Of a DNA stretch of 64,000 nt, positions 41,201-47,215 are shown piece by piece. The DNA comes from Hippopus hippopus (lineage: Eukaryota > Mollusca > Bivalvia > Cardiida > Cardiidae). Numbering within the stretch: position 1 is the stretch's first letter; the number at the start of each line of letters is the position of its first letter. Both the position numbers and the translations under genes were made by a program. The notes beneath the pieces are model-generated. The model made no database searches. It was given only the letters and a program-made list of their open reading frames with translations, and was not told the DNA's origin. The stretch spans positions 29,448,426 through 29,512,425 of the forward strand of contig OX328106.1 in the NCBI GenBank assembly GCA_946811185.2, given 5' to 3'.

Positions 41201-44200
41201 AACGGTGTCAAACAGCATACAAACATACAAACTTACTTCACCAGGGTCATTAACTCTTTACCACACAATCTCGAGTTTTAACAACTCTGAAAGAGCAGTC
41301 TTTTGAAAACATTGTGAGAAAAGGAGAAAATGCTGGTAACCAGCATTTTCTCCTTTTCCCACAACGTTTGCTACTCTATCAAAGACTAATTCCATCATTT
41401 GATCCATATTTAAATTGTCGTCTGCAAATGCTTTGAATTTGGACAAGTCTATTTTGTTGTGTGGTAAAGAGTCAAAACATTGTGAAGGTTTGAAATAAAA
41501 TCACTACATTCTTTATTTCTAGGGGTATCGAGGCCCAGACAGAACCATTGTTCTATGGGATGTGAGAATGGGGGTCAGTGTGTAGGGTACAATGTTTGTA
41601 TGTGTCCTGTAGGTTATAAAGGTGCCATGTGCCAAAATGGTAAGTAATCTAAAAGGTAGGAGCTCAAATACCTGCCTCAGCCAATTTCTGTCTGAGAATA
41701 ATTTTTATTTTCTTTAGTGGAATATTTAAAATTAAAAGGCACATTTACACCTACCAGTGGGACTGTACCTATACAACAGTCAATGGCTTCATATATGAAG
41801 TAGAACCAAATACAGGCACCTGTACTAATAAGGGGACTTTTCATTGCAGTACAGTGCCTAAATACATGTAGTATATCAAACCCTTTACCATACAATCTTT
41901 TGTTTTAAAGATCCTGAAAAAGAAGCCTTCTGAAAACATTACAGGATAAAGAGAAAATGCTGGTTACCAGTATTTTGTCCTTTTCCCACAATGTTTTCTA
42001 CTCTATCAAATCTATCAAAGACAAATTCCATCATTTGAGACACATTCATATTGTTGTCTACAAACGCTTTCAATTTGGAGAAGTCTACAGTTTTGTCAGT
42101 TGGTTAAGAGACTTTTATTTCTCATTTTATTTTCTGATTATGGGTAAGTTAGCAATTTGGCTACATTATGTAGGTTCTCTTGCAAGGCTTGTTCATTTTC
42201 CTACCGTATATGCACAAGAGTGCTCAAAGGGAGATAACTCTATTGGACTTGCAATAATAAGAATTAATTAGAGTCACTGGGACATGACTCATTTCTTCCT
42301 CTGTTGCTTCTGAATATGGTTTTGATTTTGACAGCCTGTCTCTTGAAAAAGATTGTTCTAGATGGTGGTAAAGAAAATCATAAATGTATGGATTGGTGTA
42401 CCATTTACTATATTTAACTGAAATACTGTTGAAAACATCATTTACTCCTAACAATTCAATGGTAAGAACTACTATTGTAACATAGCTTAGCTGAACATGA
42501 AGTGCTGAATATGAGTTATATGCATGAATGTACATGTTGGTTGTCATTTGAGGTAATAGAAATACAAATTCAGAAAGCCATTTTGAATGTTGCTCTAAAT
42601 CTGCATTATGAAGACAAGCAATCAGATTGAGAGACAAGGTTCAAATTTAACGGTCGCAAACTCGCAAAATGCGAGCTGAAATGAAAAAATGCGAGTGCCA
42701 AATTCTAGCACTCGAAATAATTTGCGAGTGCGCCGGAAAATGGGCAAACCTACCGCTTAAAAATCTGAATTAATCCATAAATGCGATCGTTTTTCGTGTA
42801 AACTGAATTGCCGTATGCGGTATAGACTATCCTTTGAGAGTATCACCGACCACGTGACCGGTATTCGTAGAGACGCTTGTTGCGATATTGTAAATACATG
42901 TATCCGATATTTAAAGCGCGTAGATGATTCTGACGTTGTTTATACGTCTGCATTGCCTCGCTGAGAGTATGGAGCGGAAAATACCCATTTTTTTCGGCAA
43001 TAAGCCGGATTCCGTGACATCGCCGGAATATTTATTTAATATAAATTAATGATCAAACAGTTTGTCCAAACAAAGGATATTTTTTTGCAATGCAGAATGT
43101 GTAGAGTCTGAGCTATAATATTGTATGTGCAAACAGAGGAGACCCACTCAACAATATTTAGACTCTCCCAAATTGAAAGCGTCTGCATTTAGTACAAAGG
43201 AAAGTTAATTCTCTAATAATGTAGAAAACATTGTGGGAAATGGAGAAATTGCTCATTATGAGCAATTTCTCCTTTTGCCACAATGTTTTCATAAGTTTCT
43301 CATTTCAGAGTCGTTAAAACACGGGACTGAGTGGCAATGGGTTAAAATATTGCTAGTACAAAATTGATTTTGGCTAGTAGAAAAAATGGTCACTAGCAAA
43401 TCTTTGCTAGTTGAAAAAAAAGTTAAATTTGACCCCTGGAGAGAGATGATTTGTCTCGGCCAATCAGCCAAAAGACAGCTAGTCTCAGAATTAACGATGA
43501 ACAGTTGTTAAAAATGATTGGTTCTTACCGTCTTGTCGGTATTTCAGCTGTCTGCCCTGATGGTTGTGGCACGAGGGCCAAATGTGTGAGTCCAGGCAAG
43601 TGTGAATGTATACATCCTTACACGGGTAAAAATTGTTCCGAAAAGAAAAATAGTCGGTGTTCTACGAGTTGCTTGAATGGTGGTCGATGTCGGAGAGGTC
43701 GGTGTAAATGTCCCCCGACTCATTTTGGTTCATCCTGTCAGCACTGTAAGTAGATTTGCATATGACCCATGCTTTGTGAAAAGGGGTTTTAATACATCTC
43801 TGTGATGTATTATACCAAGCAGGTCATCATATAATTAATGATCCATAAAATCCATTTTGTCTAACAACTGACTTAATCTTCAGGTAAAATGGTCCTTTGA
43901 CATGCAGAAAATCCATCAATTGCTAAAAGTTTTCGCCAAGGTCAGTCTGCACAGACTGTGTGGATACAAGTTGATGTTAAACCATAAGTAAAAGTAAAAA
44001 CCTTGGCACAAAATGAAGAATTCCTTATTATTTTGAAGCTGAGCTTAGTCAAACTTTTTTCTGATCATTGAAAAAGGTCTGGATTTAGTTACAGCTCTAT
44101 CAAAGCTGAACAAGGTTGATATTACTACTTGTATCAGAGCTCCAGATAGACGATTGAGATTTTGATTTCAAAATTGGAAATATTAACTATTCTCTACTAA

Positions 44201-45733
44201 ACCCTATGTTGCGGGTACTCATTAGAATCGTCTCATCGAGACGATTCTAATGAGCACACACAACATAGGGTTTCAAAGAGGAATAAAGGATTTAGAATTC
44301 CATCACTCCTTCTTATCTAGAGCTCTGATGTATGTTTATGTCGGATAGCAGCCAGTGGTTTGGATAGATTCAGTGTTTAGAACTAGTTTGGGAAACATTG
44401 AGAATATATGTATAGGTGCACTGGGTGTAATGATGTAGGTGAAATGCTGTTGTAGACTGGGTTAAGTTATGGTGGGCCTGTCAGTTATCCACCAACCACC
44501 TTAACCCTTTACTAAACAATCCCTTGTTTAAATGACCCTGAGGAAGAAGTCTTTTGAAAACATTGTGGGAAAAGGAGAAAATGCTGGTTACCAGTATTTT
44601 CTCCTTTTCCCACAATGTTTTCTATCTTATCAGAGAACTTAGGCTCATTTGTATTAATTTTGAATTGGTCGTTTGTAGATGTTTCAAATTTGGGGGGGGG
44701 GTCTAAAAATTGTTGTGTGGGAAAGGGTTAAAGCCCTTCTCACAACTACAGTTGCCCTTGTAACTGGTATAGATCAAGATCAGATTGCACAAAACATGCA
44801 GTCAGATCTTGATCTATACTCTCTCTTTTGATGAGACATTCTAGACAAAAGCCATGCTTGTATTTGAGTCTTATTTCTGGACTTAAAATGTCTGTTGGGT
44901 TTATTCTGCACTCTTATTGTTAATTTATGATTCTGGATTATGCAAAATTAAATGAAGTATTGTACACAGTCAAACATGGTAGTGTCATAGGAAAATCATT
45001 TGTACATATTGTATTTCTCCTAATAAAAGCGCTGTCCCTAATAGTAGCTCACCCCCTACGTCCCCACACCCCCCCCAAAAAAAAAAAATCATGATAACCT
45101 AATGTACATTAGTTCATTAATTGATTAAAATGTTAAAATGACAATATTTGAAGAATTTGATGAATATTTCCTCTAATTTGATTAATATTTCCTCTTAACA
45201 ATCACTAAAAAACAAAGAAATACAAAACTGAACAAACTTTTTGCTTTGCAAATTGGGTACAAAATAAAGGCTCCCCTCCCTATCTATGTTTTGCATAGCT
45301 CCCAGGAGCTTTTATTAGGAGAAATACGGTACCTTTTTTTTAATGTTTACCGGACAATTTAGACAACAAGTTGAATATAGCTCAAAGGATCAGATTTAGG
45401 TCTCAAGGAATAGAAATATGGAAAAAGGAAAAAAAGTGGTGGTTGTCAACATTTCTTCTCTTAGTCTACCATAATATTTTCAGAAGTTTTCTTTCTCTGG
45501 GTAAATTAAAAAGGGGATTTGGTTGTTAAAGAGGTAAACCATAAATTTGACCTGAACTATGCTTAAAGTCATGTTCTTAAAAATAAACACATAATTTTCC
45601 CCTGAACAACCGTGTGCCAGAAAAGTCCAACTAAACAAATAAAAGCAGATGTGTATTGTAATAATTGTATCTTTTTTGTATTTCAGCATCAAAGCACAAA
45701 TATTTATCACAGTTGAACAGAACAGAGCGATGA
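8214..45733 (+). CDS. Secreted Ig/EGF protein with a duplicated cysteine-rich module (11 exons, complete CDS)
   Basis: Joined exons 8214-8298, 14340-14596, 26221-26392, 29773-29955, 32248-32355, 33886-33957, 37469-37640, 39564-39754, 41523-41639, 43548-43745 and 45687-45733 give 533 residues. Every junction has AG/GT and matching phase. Order: signal peptide (about 1-28); cysteine-rich module 1 (31-168); Ig domain (about 175-268; Cys197, Trp209, DSGHYSC 244-250); module 2 (274-409); EGF-like repeats at 423-450, 455-482 and 490-516; a 17-residue tail with an N-R-T sequon at 529. The two modules share a W-x-GH motif, GW-x-VC, GCYAYNAA, AGIG, a GRID motif and TGVLCC, with cysteines 31/48/63/70 aligned to 274/291/306/313. 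The Ig and EGF parts suggest adhesion or ligand binding outside the cell. I see no transmembrane segment or GPI signal, so secretion is inferred. The module family is unknown to me. Extra alternative exons in the long introns cannot be excluded. Confidence 0.88.
8534..9213. mobile_element. 680-bp DNA transposon with CAGGGTCCAAA inverted termini
   Basis: Starts CAGGGTCCAAA and ends TTTGGACCCTG, an 11-bp perfect terminal inverted repeat, with further subterminal matches (ACTCGTCC against GGATGAGT). AAGTG flanks both sides (8529-8533 and 9214-9218). No coding capacity. CAGGG termini recall hAT elements, but a 5-bp duplication is not hAT-like, so the superfamily is open. Confidence 0.75.
9331..10493. 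mobile_element. 1163-bp DNA transposon with long imperfect inverted repeats
   Basis: The left end GGTAGTTTGAGGTTCATAGG and the inverse of the right end GGTAGTTTGGGGTTCATAGG match for about 45 bp. Weaker inverted similarity continues inward (TACCAACTCT near 9430 against AGAGTTGGTA near 10387). TATA is present at both junctions. No transposase frame is visible. Confidence 0.75.
10600..12016. other. Intron 1 DNA without coding signal
   Basis: A SINE-like copy to about 10830, then T-rich DNA around 10980-11400 whose open frames are poly-Phe/Leu low complexity, then a MITE fragment and one ~68-bp palindrome. Confidence 0.6.
12017..12239 (-). repeat. TTAA MITE copy
   Basis: TTAA at both ends; a short arm fragment precedes it at 11994-12016. 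Confidence 0.88.
12253..12513 (-). repeat. TTAA MITE copy with a second partial stem
   Basis: The main hairpin is near 12390-12460; a second short stem at 12272-12315 lies within the left arm. Confidence 0.82.
12514..12780. repeat. TTAA MITE copy with two GACAAA-type arms
   Basis: Left arm GCATTTGCAGACGACGAA and a decayed right arm (TGCATCTGTAGATACTTTCA) are the same arm inverted. Confidence 0.7.
12784..13000 (+). repeat. TTAA MITE copy
   Basis: Left TTAA lost; right TTAA shared with the next copy. Confidence 0.85.
12997..13222 (-). repeat. TTAA MITE copy
   Basis: Faces the previous copy across a shared TTAA; right end altered to GGATAA. Confidence 0.85.
13657..13766 (+). repeat. Imperfect ATC trinucleotide repeat
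   Basis: ATCATCATC, GTCGTC and ATCATGATC runs over about 110 b. Reading frames through it are low-complexity only. Confidence 0.8.
14340..14596 (+). CDS. Ig/EGF gene exon 2: first part of cysteine-rich module 1
   Basis: Encodes residues 29-114 with cysteines at 31, 48, 63, 70, 93, 105 and 108. Key motifs are KW-x-GH, DGWEVC and GCYAYNAAQDGG. The acceptor TTATTGCAG ends at 14339 and the donor GTAAAG starts at 14597, in phase 0. Confidence 0.9.
15013..15286. repeat. TTAA MITE copy with two GACAAA-type arms
   Basis: TTAA at both ends; both arms are of the CAAATT type and the central stem is degenerate. Confidence 0.72.
15494..15721. repeat. CAGCCTGCGCAG-type palindromic element (interrupted)
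   Basis: GAGCCAAGCTCTGTCAGAAG start, core GACTGCACAGGCTGACCTG. The far terminus (CCCTTTTCCCAGAGCATGGC) reappears at 16231-16250, so about 500 b were inserted at 15722. Confidence 0.72.
15722..15905. repeat. Foldback element with ~85-bp arms
   Basis: The arm ATGAAAGATCGAAATTTATT is repeated inverted at 15855-15873. The centre is GAGTGGCTCAGCCACGAGTG. A related tail continues to about 16222, where ATGAAATAAAT recurs. Confidence 0.75.
16950..18440 (+). repeat. 155-bp satellite block in intron 2
   Basis: CCATTTCAAGTTGA recurs at 17167, 17322, 17477, 17632, 17787 and 17942, exactly 155 b apart. A diverged unit follows to about 18110. The left border carries GCTCTACTGGCTGAAAGCCA and a CCGTCTGTCCGCCAGTCCGT run. 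The right border has poly-T and ends AAGGACCTCTAG. Confidence 0.92.
18637..18847 (+). repeat. TTAA MITE copy
   Basis: Left TTAACCCTTTACCACACA clear; the stem has lost its centre. Confidence 0.82.
18964..19038 (+). repeat. 36-bp direct tandem duplication
   Basis: CATTTTTCAATGCTAAATAC followed by CTATTGCAAAAAACAT occurs twice, head to tail and identical. Confidence 0.9.
19088..19265 (+). repeat. tRNA-like SINE
   Basis: AATAGCTCAAGTGGTAAG and GTGGGTTCGAGCCC match A- and B-box patterns. It is too long between the boxes, and lacks a clean cloverleaf, for a working tRNA. Confidence 0.68.
19427..19650 (+). repeat. TTAA MITE copy
   Basis: Hairpin intact, but its central base is inverted relative to the arms (GGTTACC). 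Confidence 0.84.
19652..19795 (+). repeat. TTAA MITE copy lacking most of its hairpin
   Basis: Arms flank a short ATGCTGGTAATG remnant. Confidence 0.7.
19958..20295 (+). repeat. GCAGCCAGTGCAC SINE-like repeat
   Basis: The body ends in a tRNA-like 3' part: GGGGATTTGAACC, then GCTACTGACTGCTCTACTGG. An inverted fragment of its head (AGGTGCACTGGGTGC) lies at 19889-19903. Confidence 0.75.
20424..20655 (-). repeat. TTAA MITE copy
   Basis: Stem diverged at the tip; right TTAA intact. Confidence 0.8.
20917..21138 (-). repeat. TTAA MITE copy
   Basis: TTAA at both ends; hairpin with one mismatch cluster. Confidence 0.9.
21395..21465 (-). repeat. tRNA-like sequence (SINE or tRNA relic)
   Basis: The minus strand reads GGCTAGCTCAGTTGGTAGAG, an excellent A box, and later GTGAGTTCAAGTTC as a weak B box. 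I could not fold a full cloverleaf, so I call a relic. Confidence 0.55.
21667..21897 (-). repeat. TTAA MITE copy
   Basis: TTAA at both ends; hairpin nearly intact. Confidence 0.9.
22155..22560 (+). repeat. CACCAGG foldback repeat, copy 2
   Basis: Same plan: GGCGCTTGGTTTTGCTTC, AAAATTTTCTTACGCAGC, ATACAAGCACCAGC and tail TTTTGCAATTTTTGACAG. Confidence 0.7.
22927..23160 (+). repeat. TTAA MITE copy
   Basis: TTAA at both ends; stem tip reads GGTTTCC. Confidence 0.9.
23655..23887 (-). repeat. TTAA MITE copy
   Basis: Left TTAA, right TTAC; a half copy of the same type abuts it at 23549-23655. Confidence 0.86.
24677..24905 (+). repeat. TTAA MITE copy, near-consensus
   Basis: TTAA at both ends; 33-bp arms with one mismatch. 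Confidence 0.92.
24906..26148. other. Intron 2 end: nothing recognised
   Basis: AT-rich DNA with one short foldback (25908-26024). No convincing exon. Confidence 0.6.
25908..26024 (-). repeat. CACCAGG foldback repeat, short inverted copy
   Basis: CTGGTGCTTGTATAAATTGC at the left and AAATCCAAGCACCAGG at the right. The centre CGACCTTCAGTCTC is the inverse of the centre of copy 2. Confidence 0.68.
26221..26392 (+). CDS. Ig/EGF gene exon 3: second part of cysteine-rich module 1
   Basis: Encodes residues 115-171: AGIG (118-121), SC at 133-134, GRID (138-141), a CC pair at 144-145 absent from module 2, and terminal TGVLCC (163-168). The acceptor TGTTTCAG precedes 26221; the donor GTAGGT follows 26392. 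A SINE-like repeat begins about 30 b after the donor. Confidence 0.9.
26424..26718 (+). repeat. GCAGCCAGTGCAC-type SINE-like repeat after exon 3
   Basis: Begins about 30 b after the exon 3 donor. Head CAGCTGCCAGAGCACC; tail GGGGATTCAAACTAGC...TGAGCTACTGGGCC, the inverse of a tRNA A/B-box arrangement. Confidence 0.75.
26773..26879 (-). repeat. TTAA MITE copy with a large internal deletion
   Basis: The left terminus joins directly to the right half of the stem; right TTAA shared with the next copy. Confidence 0.7.
26876..27094 (+). repeat. TTAA MITE copy
   Basis: TTAA at both ends; hairpin intact except one base at the tip. Confidence 0.9.
27135..27363 (-). repeat. TTAA MITE copy
   Basis: Left TTAA, right TTAT. 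Confidence 0.9.
27384..27650. repeat. CAGCCTGCGCAG-type palindromic element
   Basis: Begins GAGCCATGCTCTGGCAAAAG; the core GGACTGCGCAGGCTGAGCTG is near its right side; ends GGGGTATGACTCG. Confidence 0.75.
28028..28256 (+). repeat. TTAA MITE copy, near-consensus
   Basis: TTAA at both ends; perfect 33-bp arms. Very close to the copies at 7398 and 24677, so one recent subfamily. Confidence 0.93.
28797..29155 (+). repeat. Dispersed repeat, copy 2 of 2 (AGATACATCT family)
   Basis: Left AAAGATACATCTTTACGG and right GAAGATGTATCTTTA form a ~12-bp terminal inverted repeat, so this is probably a small non-autonomous DNA element. Confidence 0.75.
29449..29697 (-). repeat. TTAA MITE copy just upstream of Ig exon 4
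   Basis: Ends about 75 b before the exon 4 acceptor; the stem has poly-A and poly-T expansions on opposite arms. Confidence 0.78.
29773..29955 (+). CDS. Ig/EGF gene exon 4: N-terminal half of an Ig domain
   Basis: Encodes residues 173-232. Cys197 and Trp209 (WYKDG) are the B- and C-strand landmarks of an I-set Ig domain, preceded by a G-x-P-x-P run (TGTPPPRTQW). The exon is phase 1 at both ends and the donor is GTATAC. Confidence 0.92.
30143..30600 (+). repeat. GCAGCCAGTGCAC-type SINE-like repeat in intron 4
   Basis: Full head-to-tail copy followed by an inverted-looking tail (CCTTGGGCAAGACTCCTCAG) and ATCATTCAATCAATAAA. Confidence 0.72.
30817..31044 (+). repeat. TTAA MITE copy
   Basis: Left TTAC, right TTAA shared with the next, inverted copy. 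Confidence 0.88.
31041..31266 (-). repeat. TTAA MITE copy
   Basis: TTAA at both ends; stem eroded. Confidence 0.86.
31328..31727 (+). repeat. Two + oriented TTAA MITE copies in tandem
   Basis: The first copy (31328-31519) loses its right terminus and runs into the second (31520-31727), which has lost its left terminus. Confidence 0.78.
31735..31943. repeat. CAGCCTGCGCAG-type palindromic element, truncated
   Basis: Retains GACCTGGGTCGAAACTTTTT and the AGTGCATATAATGCACTA block; left half missing. Confidence 0.65.
32248..32355 (+). CDS. Ig/EGF gene exon 5: C-terminal half of the Ig domain
   Basis: Encodes residues 234-268, including D-S-G-H-Y-S-C (244-250) with the F-strand cysteine and the closing G strand (TQVLVK). 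It is too short for a standard ORF scan but fits in phase 1 on both sides, between TTTCAG and GTAAGG. Confidence 0.92.
32737..33101 (-). repeat. TTAA MITE copy interrupted by unrelated DNA
   Basis: The left arm ends near 32820 and the stem resumes near 32966. The ~145 b between them resemble 28320-28560 and include AACATGGCTGCT in both. Confidence 0.68.
33145..33372 (+). repeat. TTAA MITE copy
   Basis: Left TTAA; right end GGCAAAAGGTAA. Confidence 0.87.
33504..33778. repeat. CAGCCTGCGCAG-type palindromic element, complete
   Basis: From AATTGAGCCATGCTCTG to CAGAGCATGACTCAATT, an inverted terminus of about 17 bp with four mismatches at most. Core CCTGCGCAGTCCGCACAGG. Confidence 0.8.
33886..33957 (+). 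CDS. Ig/EGF gene exon 6: linker and start of cysteine-rich module 2
   Basis: A 72-b phase-1 exon encoding residues 270-292. Cys274 and Cys291 are 17 residues apart, the same spacing as Cys31 and Cys48 in module 1. Acceptor TTGACAG; donor GTAAGC. Confidence 0.85.
35171..35397 (+). repeat. TTAA MITE copy
   Basis: Left TTAATTCTCTACCACACA; right terminus degenerate. Confidence 0.83.
35555..35783 (+). repeat. TTAA MITE copy
   Basis: TTAA at both ends; hairpin intact. Confidence 0.9.
36070..36305 (+). repeat. TTAA MITE copy
   Basis: TTAA at both ends, with a 5-b TTTAC duplication near the left terminus. Confidence 0.9.
36343..36489 (+). repeat. TTAA MITE copy lacking its hairpin
   Basis: Both arms present; the join falls inside the stem base after AAAACACTGTG. 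Confidence 0.72.
36947..37172 (-). repeat. TTAA MITE copy
   Basis: Left TTAA, right GTCAA; hairpin perfect. Confidence 0.9.
37173..37394 (-). repeat. TTAA MITE copy directly after the previous one
   Basis: Left end weak; right end GGTAAAGGGTTAA. Ends about 75 b before exon 7 of the Ig/EGF gene. Confidence 0.82.
37469..37640 (+). CDS. Ig/EGF gene exon 7: core of cysteine-rich module 2
   Basis: Encodes residues 294-349: RWKGH, LC-x2-GW-x-VC, W326 and GCYAYNAAND, paralogous to exon 2. The donor GTACGC follows a phase-2 end that splits Arg350. Confidence 0.92.
37729..37957 (+). repeat. TTAA MITE copy
   Basis: Begins about 90 b after exon 7; right TTAA shared with the next copy. Confidence 0.87.
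37954..38131 (-). repeat. Decayed TTAA MITE copy
   Basis: Left arm clear; stem and right arm eroded. Confidence 0.6.
38182..38388 (-). repeat. TTAA MITE copy
   Basis: Right end GGTAAAGGGTTAA; stem lost one side. Confidence 0.78.
38786..39014 (+). repeat. TTAA MITE copy
   Basis: TTAA at both ends; one mismatch in the stem. Confidence 0.92.
39035..39263 (+). repeat. TTAA MITE copy
   Basis: TTAA at both ends; central base inverted (GGTTACC). Confidence 0.9.
39290..39509 (-). repeat. TTAA MITE copy
   Basis: Ends about 54 b before exon 8; stem eroded. Confidence 0.75.
39564..39754 (+). CDS. Ig/EGF gene exon 8: end of cysteine-rich module 2
   Basis: Encodes residues 351-413: AGIG (359-362), SC (374-375), GRID (379-382), Cys396 and TGVLCC (404-409). 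The first base completes Arg350. The donor is GTAGGT at 39755. Confidence 0.92.
40013..40214 (-). repeat. TTAA MITE copy truncated at its right end
   Basis: Stops at CTCAGGGTCAT where the next copy's TTAA begins, so the second copy replaced or was inserted into its end. Confidence 0.82.
40211..40439 (-). repeat. TTAA MITE copy, near-consensus
   Basis: TTAA at both ends; hairpin perfect over nearly the whole stem. Confidence 0.92.
40928..41232 (-). repeat. GCAGCCAGTGCAC-type SINE-like repeat in intron 8
   Basis: Inverse orientation: tRNA-like CAGGTCAGTTGGTAGGTCAC at the left, GGCTGCATTGGCTGCCATG at the right. Confidence 0.75.
41250..41475 (+). repeat. TTAA MITE copy
   Basis: Left TTAA, preceded by CCAGGGTCA from an older arm; right TCAA. 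Ends 47 b before EGF exon 9. Confidence 0.88.
41523..41639 (+). CDS. Ig/EGF gene exon 9: EGF-like repeat 1
   Basis: Encodes residues 415-452 with six cysteines at 423, 427, 433, 439, 441 and 450 and the pattern GGQC...CMCPVGYKG. It has phase 1 on both sides, typical of shuffled EGF exons. Acceptor TTTCTAG; donor GTAAGT. Confidence 0.93.
41877..42112 (+). repeat. TTAA MITE copy
   Basis: Termini degenerate; stem clear, with GGTTACC centre. Confidence 0.8.
42638..43436. mobile_element. ~800-bp element with AAATTTAAC/GTTAAATTT termini in intron 9
   Basis: The left end GGTTCAAATTTAAC and right end GTTAAATTTGACCC are inverted. Its left 430 b are CpG-rich compared with the surrounding intron and hold a short frame at 42969 starting MERKIPIFFGNKPDSV. 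A TTAA MITE sits inside at 43138-43344. No transposase is seen. Confidence 0.6.
43138..43344 (-). repeat. TTAA MITE copy with an altered stem tip
   Basis: The tip reads GCTCATTATGAGC instead of the usual CTGGTTACCAG yet is still palindromic. It lies inside the 42638-43436 element. Confidence 0.78.
43548..43745 (+). CDS. Ig/EGF gene exon 10: EGF-like repeats 2 and 3
   Basis: Encodes residues 454-518. Repeat 2 has cysteines 455, 459, 465, 471, 473 and 482; repeat 3 has 490, 494, 500, 505, 507 and 516 with GGRC and CKCPPTHFG. The spacing recalls the compact EGF repeats of WIF1-like proteins (resemblance only). Donor GTAAGT at 43746. Confidence 0.93.
43766..43970. repeat. CAGCCTGCGCAG-type palindromic element, truncated
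   Basis: Starts 20 b after EGF exon 10. CCATGCTTTGTGAAAAGG at the left; stops in the core at CTGCACAGACTGTGTGG. Confidence 0.7.
44131..44331. repeat. 200-bp foldback element
   Basis: Outer termini ATCAGAGCTCCAGATA and TCTAGAGCTCTGAT. The centre holds ACTCATTAGAATCGTCTC against GAGACGATTCTAATGAG and AACCCTATGTTG against CAACATAGGGTT. Confidence 0.85.
44501..44731 (+). repeat. TTAA MITE copy
   Basis: TTAA at both ends; a run of nine G near 44692 interrupts the right arm. Confidence 0.9.
45005..45333. mobile_element. TATTTCTCCTAATAAAAGC transposon, copy 1
   Basis: GTATTTCTCCTAATAAAAGC at the left inverts to GCTTTTATTAGGAGAAATAC at the right. The interior has two GATTAATATTTCCTCT-like repeats. 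Confidence 0.82.
45687..45733 (+). CDS. Ig/EGF gene exon 11: C-terminal tail and stop
   Basis: The acceptor TTTCAG ends at 45686. In phase 1 the exon reads SSKHKYLSQLNRTER then TGA at 45731-45733. The tail is basic and hydrophilic with one N-glycosylation sequon. I see no AATAAA in the next 300 b, so the 3' end is not located. Confidence 0.8.
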
Positions 45734-45850
45734 GTTGGTTGTTCAGCATGTATCGGACTCACTTTCATCTGATGTCACCTCATACTTAGATCTTATTTGT
45801 CCCGCGCAAGTAGAATTATCATATCAGAAAGTTCACGTGTCACAGGAATT

Positions 45851-46375
45851 GAGCAGCACTCTGGGAAAAGGGGTTTTATGCGTCTTTATAGTGTATTATA
45901 CCAAGCAAACCATTGCATAATATGGCCTGCAACACGCTAAAAAGGGACATTCAGACATTTGCATAAAATGTCGTCTCGGATCAGCCTGCACTGTCCGCAC
46001 AGGCTAATCTGAGACGGCACTTTACGACTACATTAGATTTTGTCCTACTGTAGACTTCCGCAAAACAGAAAATTATATAAATACGGAAAGTTGTCGTTTC
46101 GGATTAGTCTACGCGGACTGCACAGGCTGATCTGAGATGACGCTTTACGCAAATGTTTGAATGCCCCTTTTTGTGCATTGCAGGCCATATGGATCCTTTT
46201 TGTCTAAAAACTGACTGAATCATGAGGTAGAATGGCCCATTGACATTCAGAAAAGTTACCTAAAGCAAAAAGTTTTGATCCAGGTCAGCCTTCGTGAAAT
46301 ACACGGGCTGGCCTGGTTCGATACTTTTTTACAGATACATTAAATTACCTTTTCACAGAGCATGACTCAATTATA
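45851..46375. repeat. CAGCCTGCGCAG-type palindromic element with a nested element
   Basis: Outer pieces at 45851-45922 and 46188-46375 join into one copy; a different palindrome occupies 45923-46187. Confidence 0.78.
45923..46187. mobile_element. TGGCCTGCAACACG palindromic transposon
   Basis: The left end TGGCCTGCAACACG and right end GTGCATTGCAGGCCA are near-inverted; TA flanks both sides. Two inner hairpins carry CGCACAGGCTAATCTGAGA-like cores. Confidence 0.75.
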
Positions 46376-46598
46376 TGTTTACCTCAGATAATTATACATG
46401 CTAACCCTTAAGCTGCTAAGTGCAACTAACTGACCTTTTGCGGACAGCGTAGATCAAGATCAGACTGCACAGAACGTGCAGTCTGATCTTGGATCTAAAC
46501 TGTCCAATAAGGAGATGTCTTTTCTCAAAAAGTACCTTTCAAACAACAATATTTGGCTTTTTATTCTCGGTTTGAAAGTTTCATTTCTTTTATTTGGC

Positions 46599-46865
46599 CT
46601 ACAACACGCAAAAAGAGGCATTCGGACATTTACGTAAAGTGTCGTCTCGGATCAGCCTGCGCAGTCCGCGCAGGCTAATCCGAAATGACACTTTCCGTTT
46701 TTATGTAATTTTCTGATTTGCCCAAGTCTACTGTAGCACAAAATGTAATGTAGTCATGAAGTGCTGTCTCGGATTAGCCTGGGCAGACTGCACAGGCGGA
46801 TCCGAGAAGACACTTTACACGCAAATGTCCAAATGCCCTTTTTCACGTGTTGCAAGCCATTTAAC
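46599..46865. mobile_element. TGGCCTGCAACACG palindromic transposon, second copy
   Basis: Ends TTGGCCTACAACACGCAAAA and CACGTGTTGCAAGCCATT. Core CAGCCTGCGCAGTCCGCGCA. Confidence 0.78.
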
Positions 46866-47115
46866 AGGATGAGGGTTAATTAGATGTTGCTTTATGTAGA
46901 ATAATGAATAAATGCTCATGTGTTAGTTTTCATCATTTTATCATTCTCATCTACTTTTAGACTGTGTCAGGGCCAGTGGCATTTTTATTTGTTTGTGTAG
47001 ACAATATAAATCAAGATCAGATTGTACAAATCTAGATGTCTGATCATCAATTTTTTCCTAACTGTATTAGATTGACCCAACAAATTTTCATATTCATGTT
47101 AAGTATAAACAATTG

Positions 47116-47215
47116 AGCCCAGCTGGAAGCTCAGTCGGTAGCATACAGAGCTTAAAAGCAGGGGGTAGCTAGTTGGAATCCCCATCTCAGCCAATTTCTT
47201 TCCACTGAAATATGG
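47116..47215 (+). repeat. tRNA-like SINE head
   Basis: AAGCTCAGTCGGTAGCAT and GTTGGAATCCCC resemble A and B boxes; CAGCCAATTTCTTTCC follows, as in other repeats here. Confidence 0.55.

Noticed and set aside
42224..42637. 137-codon open frame on the minus strand
   Set aside because: No recognisable domain, hydrophobic low-complexity composition, no splice context, and it lies in an intron of the + strand gene.
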